From positions 31,934 to 95,933 of the forward strand of contig CALFWR010000072.1 in NCBI GenBank assembly GCA_937928555.1: a stretch of DNA of 64,000 bases, written 5' to 3'. Positions 41,101-59,740 of this stretch are shown one piece after another (the first letter of the stretch is position 1; each line of letters opens with the position of its first letter). Origin of the DNA: an uncultured Pirellulaceae bacterium. GTDB lineage: Bacteria > Planctomycetota > Planctomycetia > Pirellulales > Pirellulaceae. Position numbers and translations under genes: made by a program. The notes under the pieces were generated by a model. That model saw only the letters and a list, made by a program, of their open reading frames with translations. It was not told where the DNA came from and searched no databases.

Positions 41101-44100
41101 TTACTTCGCAAGTCTCAGCGATTCAACGAACGCTTTCAATTCCTCACCTTGCAGTCCTGCGGCCAGAATCTTGCCGTCTGGATCAATTACAAACGTTCGG
41201 TAGTGCAGGAAATCATTCAGGTGCTCTTTACCCCATCGCAAACCGAGTGCCGGGTTCTGAGAAAATACGCCCCTATAGTATTCCGTTCCTCTGAATGAAT
41301 CCCACAGAACTGGCCAATCAATATTCTCATTCCGCGCCGTCAATTGCGCCTTTTCTTTGTCACCAGACACAATGCCAACCAGTTGGATCGAACGTGGAAA
41401 TGCGGTCCGGATTTCTCGCAGCGTTCTCAATTGGGCTTCGTTTCCCCGAATCCAAAAATGGAGGATCTTGTGCTGCTCGGGAAAATCGCTCAATGATGTC
41501 TGGGCGCCGCCAAGCGTTTTCCCGAACAAACCGGGAGCGATCCCGCCAATCCCATAACGATTCAGCCATTCCCGTTTTATGCGAGCCAACTCGCCCAGCG
41601 TTTTCGTATTATCCGCTGATACCGGGACGCTGTCGTACTGCGCAATAATTTGCTCGACGTACTTTCGCTCGCGGATTTGTTTCTTTCGCAAGTTTTTTAC
41701 CGAGGGCCACGGGGCGACATATCGAGGGAAGCTGCTGATTTTGTTTACCAAAGCCCAAGTGGCTCGTCCTCGAACGGCGGCATTCGGATGATTTTCGGCG
41801 ATGTTCTCAAGCGCCGTTTCCGCCTCGGGATGACGGTGACTGATGTCATTCAAGGCCAGATCGATTTTCTCGTGCATCGAAAACGTTTCAACCAGTTCAA
41901 TCACGATCCGATCAGCTTCAGAACGGTATCGGTCACCTTCACCGATGTAATTTCCAAGCAACCACATCATCGCTTCGAATCGCACATCGTTGTCAGGATT
42001 GGAAGCTCGGCGACGCGTCAACTCGATAATGGCGTCACGGTATAATCCACTCGGCATTGTCCTCATTCGATGCATGAACTGACCGGCACGGCTGCCAAGG
42101 GCGCCGCCCCCTGCGTTTTTTGACCGTGATTGCGCTCGCTCATAGTGTTTTACAAGGAGTCGAAACGCGACGTTTGGCTCCAGTCCCTCGGTGTTTGGCA
42201 ACAACAATCGAGCGGCTTCGATCGCTCGCTGATAAGAATCTTCTTTCAAAAGTTCGATTTCCACCGGCCTCTCGACGCCATTGCGCCGACGCAAAGTGGC
42301 ATCTTTCGAATTCCGTCCGAAAATATGATAGCCTTCGCAATCGAGATGCATTCGGGTAATCATTCCGGGAATCAACTCGGTGAGTGTTAACTTGCCGTTC
42401 GCATCCGTTTTGACTTTCGTTTCAGTCAGAATATTCAGGGCCGGGAGGAATCGATGACCACCGTGCGAAACGGTTACTGAACAGTTCTCAATCGGGTCGC
42501 CGGTGTCATAGTCCTGAACCACAACGTCCAGTTGCTCCATCGCAGCAAGCTGAATCTGCGGGCGTTTCACGTCTTCCAACGAATAGGCGGACAGTTCGAC
42601 GTACCCCGCCAAGCCGTTTTCGGTTTTTACGATGACGCAAACGGCTGCGTTTTCCAAGATACTGGAATCAAATGTAATTTTGCCATTGGCATCCGATTTC
42701 GTTACCAGCGACTTTTTGCAAAACCCATCACCTTCATCGGCGCCGTTGGTCATGCTTTTATTGTCCTTGCGAGCGCGGCTCCAGACGGTCGCACTGGCAT
42801 TGGAAACCGGCCAGCCTTCAGCGTTCACGATCGAAATCTCCACAGGTTTGGTGACAACCGGATCACCACTTTTATTTTCTTTCCCAGACCAGGATGACTC
42901 GGTCGATGCGCCATCCGGCGAGTCGTTTGGCTTTGCATTTTCCGATTCGATGACTTCCTCTAGCCGTTCCAGCAATCGATCGCCTCGCAAACGATTGGAA
43001 ATAATTTTACCGTCACGCCCGATCAGGTAAGTCGTCGGCCAGGAGTTAATATTCCAGCGGATGTGAATTGGCATGTTGTCATCTGGTTCGAGCCAATTCT
43101 TCCAATCGACATTGTGCTGCTCGATTGCCTCGCGAGCATCTTCCAGGGAGTCATTCATCACCCCCACGACAACGACATCGTCCGGGTAGTCTTTGGAGAT
43201 CCTGTTCAAAACAGGCAACTCGCCGATGCAGGGTCCGCACCAGCTTCCCCAAAAATCGAGCACCACAAATTTGCCTCGAAATGAGGAAAGACGCATCGGT
43301 TGTCCGTCCAAATCCGCCCCCTGGATGTCTTCTGCCAAATCACCAACTCCGAGGTGGTCGAGTTCGAATAATTGCATTTCGGCAATCGTTCCCAGATTTT
43401 TGTGACGCCAGTAAGGAACATCACCATAGGACTGTTTGATGCGAGTGAACACCTTGTGAGCTTCGGACTCCAACTGCTGGTCAGTTCTGCCCTTTCGCCA
43501 CCTGCGGGAGCGATCACTTAATGGTTTCCCGATTTCATCAAGCAGTTGTCTGCCAATCAGCAAAAGAGCATTGCCCTGGATCGATTTGTCTGGATTCATT
43601 TCGAGTATCTTCTCTGCCGCCGCCATTGGATTCGCCTGCGAGTAGACGAGATTTCCCAGGCAGTTTGAAATTTGCGGGGACTCAATGAAATCAGCCATTA
43701 ACCGATTGCCAATTTTCGTTCGCAGTTTGTATCTCGCAGCCAGTTTTTTTGCACCAGTGTTCACCACCGGAACATCACAAGCCCACGCGAGCGCCTTTGC
43801 CTCGACGGGATCACCGCGATTCGTATCGGCAACCTCCAGCATCCGATTGACATAGGCGGAGTAGGGGCTACGTCGATCAAGCAAAGTCTGTGTCTTGACC
43901 GGATCGTTGGTTTCCTGCATTTCTCGCCGGAACGTTTTCTGGTCAGCCGAGAACTGCCGCACCAACATTTCATAGGCCTCGATTCCGGTCAAACCGCCAA
44001 TCGATGGCGCAGTGAACGATCGAATTTTCGAATCGCTGCCAGCCGTTTTGGAGACTACTTGGTGGACAGTATCAACATCGTCCTTGGCTCCCGGCGTTTG

Positions 44101-47100
44101 ATAGCCGTAGCGGCTACCGGTCAAGTAATCGGGGTGTTCAATTTGAGTGAAGCCCTTGATTCCAGGAATGGCTTTCATTTCGTAAAAGCCGTTTTCGTCG
44201 GTTTCAGTGGGTGGGAAATAATCGTCCCAGCCGTTGTATTCCCGTGCAGCCTTTTGGCGAAAATGGACCAAAGCATGAGACACCGGCCGTTGGCTTTCGG
44301 AATCAAGCACCGTTCCGCGAACGGTGGCAACGGGTTCCATTTTCAACAGGATCGCAGAGCTTGAATCTTCTGCCGCATGATCCGCAGCAAGTCCACGCAC
44401 GAAGTCATCGATCGCTTGCGGGGTCGTTGCCGTTTTGGGAAGGGTGAATTCTCGCCGAGCCACCAGCGAGTTCGAATTGTCAATCGCAATCAACACCACG
44501 GTAGGATAAGTTTCCAAAATGCCGCCAATGTCGATTTTGAGTTGACCCTCGGAATCTGCACGGCAAGTTCCCTGACTGCCACTCTTCCGCCCCTCGTAAT
44601 AACTGACTCGAACCTTGGCGTTGGGGACTGGCTTTTCATCGGGTCCAATGACGCGAACCGTCATTCCCACGAACCGACGTCTCTGCTTTGTAAGTTTCAG
44701 GGCTGGTGCCTCGCCCGTCTGCGTCGGATCAACCGCAACTGAAATCACTCTGAGTCGTTGGTTTTCTGTGACAAAGGTGTCATAGTCTTTGACTTGTCCT
44801 GCGACCGCAACACTGCCAGATACTGAAGGAACGATCAATCGGTATTCGCCAGATTCATTGGTCACCACTGCGGTCACCGCTGAGTTTGCGCCAGTTGGCA
44901 AAGTAGGTGCAAACGATACTTGGGCTCCGGGAATTCCCGCACCCGTTTCCGCATCAACCACACGACCGGTCAGCGGAATTCCTGTCTCAAGCTCGACCGT
45001 CAAATCGACTTGCGGCTTGTCGGCTGACAATTCAATTTTCCGCGCGTGTCCCAGCAGCGATGTCTCCGCAGCAGGTTCCAGTCGCAAGTCGAACGGAGCC
45101 TTTCTGTCCAAACGATCAAGTCGAAGTTTCCCGTTTGCATCTGAGCGACCCCGCGACCGACCAGCAAGGCCCGTGCATGAAACACCCTCCAGCGGCAATT
45201 TGGTTGCCTTGTCAAGAATCGTCAGGTTGATCGTGGTCGCTCGAGTCAATCGCAACGACATCTCGGCAGCCAACAGCGTTGCCCGACTGATTTCAGGTAG
45301 TAGCTCCAATTGTTCACGTGACAAATTTGACAAGAAAACCGTTTGCTCCGTGTGACCACTGGCTGAAACACGAACAGCAGCAATCGAATCCGCAGGCATG
45401 TTTTCAATGCTGAACCCTGAAGCCTGCTGTTTGATCAAACTGTCAACCGAATCTTGCAATGGACTCCAGACCAAGCCCGAATAAATTTGTGCCTCGGGCT
45501 CGCCACGATTCTGATCCTGGAGCGTTCCTTGCCAATCTTTGATGGTCATCACTCCCACCAATCGAGCATCAATATCTTTTGCGTCGTTGCCTTCAGAAGT
45601 TTCAAGCTTCAACGACGTGGCAACGGATTTGGCAAGCGATATTTCAACAGGCTTCTTCGATATGAACTCCAAATGCTGCCATGTTACCGCGTGGTCGTCG
45701 TGAATAACAACCAAAGAAACCGGATAAGGCGTGTCGAGGTAGGTATGAAAATCAGGAACCGGCACGTCGGTGAAACTGAACTTGCCGTCCATCGACGATT
45801 TCACTTGCGCCAAAATGGAAAGCTCATCGCGGGTGCGAAGGTCTCCGCGCGAATTTCTCGTGCCAGGATATTTATAGGGGTGCTCTTGAATAATCACCGT
45901 CGCGTCGCCGATCGGACGCCCGGCGTCGTCAACAATCACGCCGCTAAGGTCAGGCAACGTCTCGAACTGGTTTGATGTGTTTGTTGTTGAGTCCGCCAAC
46001 GATGTCGCCGAGGGTGACAAAAGCGGAGCGGCAGAAAGAGGCGAATCGGATCTCTGCGTTAACAAAAGTGAACCACCGATGATCACAAACGACAAAACCA
46101 ATGCGACCACCGCTGCGCTCGCGTTCATCGTTGGTCCGGAAGTATGCACGTCCGTCGGCTCACCCAGCAATCGACCAACTCGCGTCACCAGGTGTGACTC
46201 ACTCCGTCCTGTTGCTGCCAGTCCGACGGCCACAGCACTGGCCTGGCGATCCGATTTCGTTTGGGCAACGTTCAGCAGCGAACGAGCATATTCCAGACCG
46301 GAAACTCCGCTTGCCACGACAAGGTCATCACAGCAAAGTTCTCGTTGGCAATCCAACCGGCGGCTGACCAACCAGGCAACCGGATGAAAAAACAAAACAG
46401 ATTCGATGACTCGTTGGCCGACAACAACCAGATGATCGTACCGCCGGATGTGAGCTAGCTCGTGCGCCAAAATCGCATGCAGTTGCTGGGCGGGCAGGGT
46501 GGCGGCGATTTTCGAAGGCATCAGAATCACAGGCCGAAACAGTCCCGCAACAACTGGCACCGCCACACGCTGGCAGACGCGAACCATAGGGACGACTTTC
46601 AAACCAATCTGCCGTGATGCTTCTTCCACAAGTCGGACCAACGATGCGTCTGGAGCCTCGTTTGCTCGAATCAAACGTCGGCAACCCCACGCAGCGATCG
46701 ACAGGCGAATCAACATGCCCGCCAGCCCTAGCACATAAAACGCCGCAATCCATTTCGCAAAAAAAGGAAGGCTGGACTTTGAAGAACCAGTTGCCAGCAG
46801 GCTCGAAGCGACCGGCTCGTTCTTGAGATTTTGCGGTGGTGTTGTTTTGCGAACGTCCACAGTCTCACCGGGCTGCCCGGTCGGCTGCACGCGGGAATTT
46901 GTCCGAATGGGTTGCTCATTTCCCCGCTTCAGATCGGTCAAGTTTGCGTCCCGGTCGGTCATTATGTTCGCATTGAATGTCGCTGCTGAATTCGGCAGCA
47001 GCTCCGAATCTTCCGCATTGGTCAGAGCACTCTCCAGCGACGCATCACGCGAGTCGGCCAGTCGCTCTACTTCGGCTAGGCCCTCGCTATTCAGATACGA

Positions 47101-47298
47101 AAAACCGCCTGCCAAAACGATGGCGGCCCCGAGCAATGCAAAACAGAAAAGATTCCAGGCGTAGCTGGTTTTTGCCGCAGCCTTCCGCGCAAACCTGTTG
47201 CCAATCAGTGCGACCAGCCCAATGGCCAAGCCCATCCATGCCACATGAATCAACCAGAAGAACACAAAAACCGAAGCTTGTTGAACAGTAAAACTCAT
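41101..47298 (-). CDS. Giant BlaR1-like M56 metallopeptidase with Ig-like and two thioredoxin-like domains
   Basis: The protein has 2065 residues. The N-terminal 320 residues form the BlaR1/MecR1 M56 domain: membrane helices, then HAILAHELAHIRRYDHL with zinc motif HELAH at 279-283 and RELCCDDLVV downstream. A further helix (AAVVALVLSFVIIGGSLLLT) leads out of the membrane. Then come several carboxypeptidase-regulatory-like beta modules (PDLSGVIVDDAGRPIGDATV, PLTGRVVDAETGAGIPGAQV and others). A TlpA-like thioredoxin lies near 1350 with an active site (VLDFWGSWCGPCIGELPVL), then more beta modules, and a last redoxin-like domain near 1900 lacking the CxxC (ILHFWIRGNEAQLR). blaI lies 2 bases upstream. 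Known BlaR1 proteins sense beta-lactams; here the sensor domain is absent, so the signal must differ. Confidence 0.85.
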   Translation of the reverse strand: MSFTVQQASVFVFFWLIHVAWMGLAIGLVALIGNRFARKAAAKTSYAWNLFCFALLGAAIVLAGGFSYLNSEGLAEVERLADSRDASLESALTNAEDSELLPNSAATFNANIMTDRDANLTDLKRGNEQPIRTNSRVQPTGQPGETVDVRKTTPPQNLKNEPVASSLLATGSSKSSLPFFAKWIAAFYVLGLAGMLIRLSIAAWGCRRLIRANEAPDASLVRLVEEASRQIGLKVVPMVRVCQRVAVPVVAGLFRPVILMPSKIAATLPAQQLHAILAHELAHIRRYDHLVVVGQRVIESVLFFHPVAWLVSRRLDCQRELCCDDLVVASGVSGLEYARSLLNVAQTKSDRQASAVAVGLAATGRSESHLVTRVGRLLGEPTDVHTSGPTMNASAAVVALVLSFVIIGGSLLLTQRSDSPLSAAPLLSPSATSLADSTTNTSNQFETLPDLSGVIVDDAGRPIGDATVIIQEHPYKYPGTRNSRGDLRTRDELSILAQVKSSMDGKFSFTDVPVPDFHTYLDTPYPVSLVVIHDDHAVTWQHLEFISKKPVEISLAKSVATSLKLETSEGNDAKDIDARLVGVMTIKDWQGTLQDQNRGEPEAQIYSGLVWSPLQDSVDSLIKQQASGFSIENMPADSIAAVRVSASGHTEQTVFLSNLSREQLELLPEISRATLLAAEMSLRLTRATTINLTILDKATKLPLEGVSCTGLAGRSRGRSDANGKLRLDRLDRKAPFDLRLEPAAETSLLGHARKIELSADKPQVDLTVELETGIPLTGRVVDAETGAGIPGAQVSFAPTLPTGANSAVTAVVTNESGEYRLIVPSVSGSVAVAGQVKDYDTFVTENQRLRVISVAVDPTQTGEAPALKLTKQRRRFVGMTVRVIGPDEKPVPNAKVRVSYYEGRKSGSQGTCRADSEGQLKIDIGGILETYPTVVLIAIDNSNSLVARREFTLPKTATTPQAIDDFVRGLAADHAAEDSSSAILLKMEPVATVRGTVLDSESQRPVSHALVHFRQKAAREYNGWDDYFPPTETDENGFYEMKAIPGIKGFTQIEHPDYLTGSRYGYQTPGAKDDVDTVHQVVSKTAGSDSKIRSFTAPSIGGLTGIEAYEMLVRQFSADQKTFRREMQETNDPVKTQTLLDRRSPYSAYVNRMLEVADTNRGDPVEAKALAWACDVPVVNTGAKKLAARYKLRTKIGNRLMADFIESPQISNCLGNLVYSQANPMAAAEKILEMNPDKSIQGNALLLIGRQLLDEIGKPLSDRSRRWRKGRTDQQLESEAHKVFTRIKQSYGDVPYWRHKNLGTIAEMQLFELDHLGVGDLAEDIQGADLDGQPMRLSSFRGKFVVLDFWGSWCGPCIGELPVLNRISKDYPDDVVVVGVMNDSLEDAREAIEQHNVDWKNWLEPDDNMPIHIRWNINSWPTTYLIGRDGKIISNRLRGDRLLERLEEVIESENAKPNDSPDGASTESSWSGKENKSGDPVVTKPVEISIVNAEGWPVSNASATVWSRARKDNKSMTNGADEGDGFCKKSLVTKSDANGKITFDSSILENAAVCVIVKTENGLAGYVELSAYSLEDVKRPQIQLAAMEQLDVVVQDYDTGDPIENCSVTVSHGGHRFLPALNILTETKVKTDANGKLTLTELIPGMITRMHLDCEGYHIFGRNSKDATLRRRNGVERPVEIELLKEDSYQRAIEAARLLLPNTEGLEPNVAFRLLVKHYERAQSRSKNAGGGALGSRAGQFMHRMRTMPSGLYRDAIIELTRRRASNPDNDVRFEAMMWLLGNYIGEGDRYRSEADRIVIELVETFSMHEKIDLALNDISHRHPEAETALENIAENHPNAAVRGRATWALVNKISSFPRYVAPWPSVKNLRKKQIRERKYVEQIIAQYDSVPVSADNTKTLGELARIKREWLNRYGIGGIAPGLFGKTLGGAQTSLSDFPEQHKILHFWIRGNEAQLRTLREIRTAFPRSIQLVGIVSGDKEKAQLTARNENIDWPVLWDSFRGTEYYRGVFSQNPALGLRWGKEHLNDFLHYRTFVIDPDGKILAAGLQGEELKAFVESLRLAK

Positions 47299-47300
47299 CG

Positions 47301-47714
47301 TTATTGCTCCGGATTCTGTTTGGTTTTTTGAGCAATCATTTTCTGGATCTCCGCCAGATCATCAGAATCCACGTCCTTGTGTTCGAGCAGCGCCAGCATC
47401 AAGCTTTGCGCTGAACCGTCAAAAACACGATTCAACACGTCGCCGATCATGTTTGATTCGACGGCCTCCTGTTTCAGTTTCGCAGTGAAATAGAAAGCGT
47501 TTTTGCGTTTGGATCGAGTCAGATATTTCTTCCCGACCATGATGTTCAGCGTCGTGATGACCGATGTATGTGCCAGATCCCTTCCGGCCTGGGCCAGTTC
47601 ACTACGGATGTCCCGCACCGCCATCGGCAAATCCGCCGCATCGGCTCTCCAGAGCACCTTCAGAATCAACAGTTCCAGTTCGGTCGGTTTCGTCTTCTTC
47701 GATCTCCCAGCCAA
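47301..47714 (-). CDS. BlaI/MecI/CopY-family transcriptional repressor
   Basis: A winged-helix repressor of about 137 residues. The start is set at TTG 47714 because AGGAG lies six bases upstream; an in-frame ATG at 47777 would add 21 poor-quality residues. Family features: LTELELLILKVLW-type start (PTELELLILKVLWRADAADL), the recognition helix region HTSVITTLNIMVGKKYLTRS, and KNAFYFTAKLKQEAVESNMI with the C-terminal dimer helices VFDGSAQSLMLALLEHKDVD. In classical systems the M56 sensor cleaves the repressor. It is the first gene of the blaI-M56 operon, and two matched dyads lie just upstream as candidate operators. Confidence 0.88.
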   Translation of the reverse strand: MAGRSKKTKPTELELLILKVLWRADAADLPMAVRDIRSELAQAGRDLAHTSVITTLNIMVGKKYLTRSKRKNAFYFTAKLKQEAVESNMIGDVLNRVFDGSAQSLMLALLEHKDVDSDDLAEIQKMIAQKTKQNPEQ

Positions 47715-47731
47715 AGCCCTCTCCTGAAAAA

Positions 47732-47749
47732 CCTCTAATGCAATAGAAG
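47732..47749. promoter_or_regulatory. Candidate BlaI-type operator 1
   Basis: The dyad CCTCTA-N6-TAGAAG lies 17 bases upstream of the TTG start of the repressor gene. It has the same half-sites as the second site 53 bp away (about five helical turns). It does not match the TACA-TGTA operator of Firmicutes. Confidence 0.55.
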
Positions 47750-47784
47750 TCTTATCGCAGGGCCACTGCCGGGTCAAGACATTT

Positions 47785-47802
47785 CTTCTATGTCTTTAGA
47801 AG
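47785..47802. promoter_or_regulatory. Candidate BlaI-type operator 2
   Basis: A perfect CTTCTA-N6-TAGAAG dyad, centre-to-centre 53 bp from site 1. It also overlaps an AAGACAT-N7-ATGTCTT inverted repeat (47776-47796). Confidence 0.5.
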
Positions 47803-48117
47803 TTCCATAAAGAAATCGCTGTGCCTCCGAATCGCCGAATCGCCTGCGGCTACGAGTTGTCATCAGAGAAATCCAGCACGGAGTCCGCAAACGCGAGGAT
47901 TGCCCTCCCTTTGGCAATGTCGGACGCGCGCAACCCTCCCCGGCGGTGAACCGCCGACCCTCCCGGTGGGAGGGTGATCGAAAAAATGACATCTTCGGAG
48001 AAGCATGCCACGTGGCTTGGAAAGCGATCCTAAATCCAGGACGCAGTGTGACAGCGGACGCTGCTACTCGGTGTTCATTTCGCTTTCGCAAGACCAACGG
48101 TGCTCCCGGGCGCGCAA
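47803..48117. other. Intergenic region between blaI and rpoC
   Basis: About 315 bases. It holds the paired hairpins at 47941-47975 and a GC-rich, CCCTCC-rich stretch. A 107-codon frame (47774-48097, minus) lacks motifs and a ribosome-binding site, so I do not call it a gene. Confidence 0.45.
47941..47975. repeat. Two back-to-back perfect hairpins (REP-like)
   Basis: Hairpin 1 at 47941-47956 is CGGCGGT-GA-ACCGCCG. Hairpin 2 at 47957-47975 is ACCCTCCC-GGT-GGGAGGGT. They touch without a gap. No T run, so a repeat element or structured RNA is more likely than a terminator. Confidence 0.6.
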
Positions 48118-48152
48118 AGAAAAAGGCCGGCGAGTTTTACACGTCGCCAGCC
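48118..48152 (-). terminator. Rho-independent terminator after rpoC
   Basis: On the minus strand GGCTGGCGA pairs with TCGCCGGCC (one wobble) around a 10-base loop, followed by TTTTTC. It lies about 30 bases after the rpoC stop. Confidence 0.85.
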
Positions 48153-48180
48153 TGATTGATTTTTTGGATCGAAGGATCGA

Positions 48181-53742
<5,562 letters not shown>

Positions 53743-53913
53743 ATTTCACCAGCTCCTATTTCGTGTTCGTGATTGTGTCGGGAATGAATGTCGAATCTTG
53801 TTCCGGCCAGACGCTGCAATTGCTGCAGTTGTCAGCAGATCAGCAGGCCGGAATTGGGCCAAGTCCACCCCGTTCATCTCAAAGATGCCGAGGGGACTTG
53901 AGTGCGGCAGGAA

Positions 53914-57648
<3,735 letters not shown>

Positions 57649-58567
57649 GTGCGCAGAATCTCCGGATCAGATTTAGGCATTAAAGGGACGACGAACAGGG
57701 TCGTCACTACTCAAGAAACGAACTGTGGGCGCAGTTAATCGAACACACTCAATAAAATTAGTCAGCTGGTCGACAGTCAGTCGGCCTAGTGTGCGATCGA
57801 AACGCATTCAGTTCCCGGGGAATAAATTAAACCTTCGACTTGTACTTGGACGAAAGCGATTCAGGTTGCCATCGCGATCAAATGCTACTGCACTTAAATT
57901 GCTATTGCGAAACACCTAAGCGATTTCGTACCGTCGTTGCAAGAAATGCCCAATGGCACTACTTGCTGCCGTCGGCCTGTTTTGACAAAAGACTAACAGC
58001 AGGTTTTTGCATTTTCATATCAGCAAATTGTGGCAGGTGAACTTACCTCGCAGTTGGGAGCATCTCGCCCCAAACCACCGAAAGTGAACTCCGTAAGGCA
58101 GTCTCTCTTCCGCAATTTAGCTAAACTATAACCGACTGGCCGCAATCTGGGCTATACCGGTTCTTGGTCGTCTGCATGCTTTGAGCAAAATTCAACCCAG
58201 CCAAACTGACGCCAGTGAACTCAAAAAGTTCACCAATCCCCGCACAAAACGGGCAATTCCATGATTCTGTCCCCGACGACTACCTGAATCCATTCCCCGG
58301 TAGCAAATCGCCAAAAACTCTGGGCACCAATAGAGAAAGACTGGACCGTTACCGGACCAGTCACTTTTCTCCTATCTGGGCATGTTTTTTCAAGAAAAAC
58401 TGGAAGTCAGTATTCGAACTTCCACGCTACCCAGGGTCAGCTTGATCAAATCGCGCTAAACCACAGCCCACCACATTTGGGCGAACTGGATTTCAGCATC
58501 TCTAACAGTCAGTGTGAAGCATTCAAAAGTAAAGCGACAAACGCCGTGCAATCAAATGCGCCGTTGA
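57649..58567. other. Long intergenic region between rplL and rpoB
   Basis: About 920 bases with no supported gene. It contains one good hairpin, the candidate terminator at 58331-58362. The rest has an AT-richer composition than the coding DNA and must hold the rpoB promoter. A 76-codon plus-strand frame at 58215-58445 shows no motif. Confidence 0.55.
58331..58362 (-). terminator. Candidate terminator or attenuator between rplL and rpoB
   Basis: A stem GACTGG(A)CCG pairs with CGG(A)CCAGTC (nine pairs with one A-A mismatch) around a TTAC loop. On the minus strand TTTCTCT follows. It lies about 200 bases after rplL. Confidence 0.65.
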
Positions 58568-58975
58568 CTATTTGAGTTCGACGCTACCACCGGCAGCTTC
58601 GACATCAGCTTTGATTTTGTCGCACTCTTCTTTGGAAGCACCTTCCTTAAGAGTTGCTGGGCAGCTTTCGACTGCCTTCTTGGCTTCCATCAGAGAAGCG
58701 CCGGTGATTGTCTTGACGACCTTCACCACGTCCAACTTCTTGTCGCCGAACCCAGTTAGGATCACGTCGAATTCAGTCTTGGCTTCAGCAGCTTCTTCGC
58801 CGCCACCACCGCCACCGCCTGCAACCATAACTGCGCCACCAGCAGCAGCTTCGATTTTATGCTCTTCTTTAAGGTACTCGCTCAATTCACGAGCTTCCTT
58901 CAAAGTCAAACCGGCGATTTTGTCTCCGAGCTCTTTAGAGGCTGCGGAAAATTCAATTGTTGCTTCTTCTGACAT
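58568..58975 (-). CDS. rplL: Ribosomal protein L7/L12
   Basis: L7/L12 is the stalk protein of the large subunit that recruits GTPase factors. It has 135 residues, a little longer than the usual 120-128. The N-terminal helical dimer region (AASKELGDKIAGLTLKEARE) is followed by an Ala/Gly-rich hinge (AAAGGAVMVAGGGGGGGEEA) and the conserved C-terminal domain EFDVILTGFGDKKLDVVKVV with ITGASLMEAKKAVESCPATL. The glycine run in the hinge (GGGGGGG) is longer than usual. rplJ lies 122 bp upstream on the same strand. Confidence 0.96.
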   Translation of the reverse strand: MSEEATIEFSAASKELGDKIAGLTLKEARELSEYLKEEHKIEAAAGGAVMVAGGGGGGGEEAAEAKTEFDVILTGFGDKKLDVVKVVKTITGASLMEAKKAVESCPATLKEGASKEECDKIKADVEAAGGSVELK

Positions 58976-59097
58976 CTCATCAAACCTTTCAAATTCAGTC
59001 GAGCGTGGCTGCTGAAGCCAAACTCCGACTAAAACCTAGTTACGCTTTTGATCAACTACAATAAAACTCACTACCTGTCCCATCGGGATAGGTTCTC

Positions 59098-59622
59098 TTA
59101 TTCTTCTTTGTCTGCCAGTGTTTTGACCTGGGCGGCAAGTTGTCCGCCAGGGCCTTTGAGCTGAGCGGCCAATTGTGAGCCAGGGCCCAACAGCTGTCCG
59201 ACCAACATACTCAATTGCTCTTCACGACTTGGCCATTTGCTGACCTTGGCAACCGAGGCCGCATCAAGCTGCTCGCCGTCCATCACTCCACCGCGAGCAG
59301 TGAATTTTTCAAATGCCTCGCCGTCCTTATCGAGATCGACAGCTTCCTTGACCAATGCCACAAAGTCGTCGGCACCCCACATGATTGCGGCAGTTCCATC
59401 AACACCATCAAACGCCGGAGCCAGAGGCTTACCTTCGAACGCGCGACGGGCCAAGCTGTTTTTAACAACCATCAAACGGATGCCCTTGGAACGAAGTCGC
59501 TTGCGAAGATCGCTAGTCGAGTTGGCATCCATTCCGACAACATCGGCAACGACGCATTCTTCAACACCGTCTAAACGACCAGCCAAATCCTTGGTCAGCA
59601 GGTCTTTTACGTATTTACTCAT
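59098..59622 (-). CDS. rplJ: Ribosomal protein L10
   Basis: L10 anchors the L7/L12 dimers to 23S rRNA. The protein has 174 residues. Features: VKDLLTKDLAGRLDGVEECV and VADVVGMDANSTSDLRKRLR for the N-terminal RNA-binding domain, LMVVKNSLARRAFEGKPLAP, and a C-terminal helix with MLVGQLLGPGSQLAAQLKGP that docks L12. The tail has two similar units (LGPGSQLAAQLK and KGPGGQLAAQVK). In E. coli L10 represses its own operon by binding the leader; the 118 bp between rplA and rplJ could hold such a site, but I did not model it. Confidence 0.95.
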   Translation of the reverse strand: MSKYVKDLLTKDLAGRLDGVEECVVADVVGMDANSTSDLRKRLRSKGIRLMVVKNSLARRAFEGKPLAPAFDGVDGTAAIMWGADDFVALVKEAVDLDKDGEAFEKFTARGGVMDGEQLDAASVAKVSKWPSREEQLSMLVGQLLGPGSQLAAQLKGPGGQLAAQVKTLADKEE

Positions 59623-59740
59623 GATTGTTCTCTATCAAAATTGGCTTCAAGCTCAACAGCACCAGTGGCAACTGTCTAAAAACTTAAAACTCAAACAGTC
59701 AAATTGTTTCATCGAGTGTCGGTGTCCAACACCGGCAAAC

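Noticed and set aside
47774..48097. A 107-codon frame on the minus strand before blaI
   Set aside because: No ribosome-binding site, odd composition, no motif, and it overlaps the candidate operators and paired hairpins.
58215..58445. A 76-codon plus-strand frame in the rplL-rpoB gap
   Set aside because: No motif or clear start, antisense to the operon and overlapping a hairpin.
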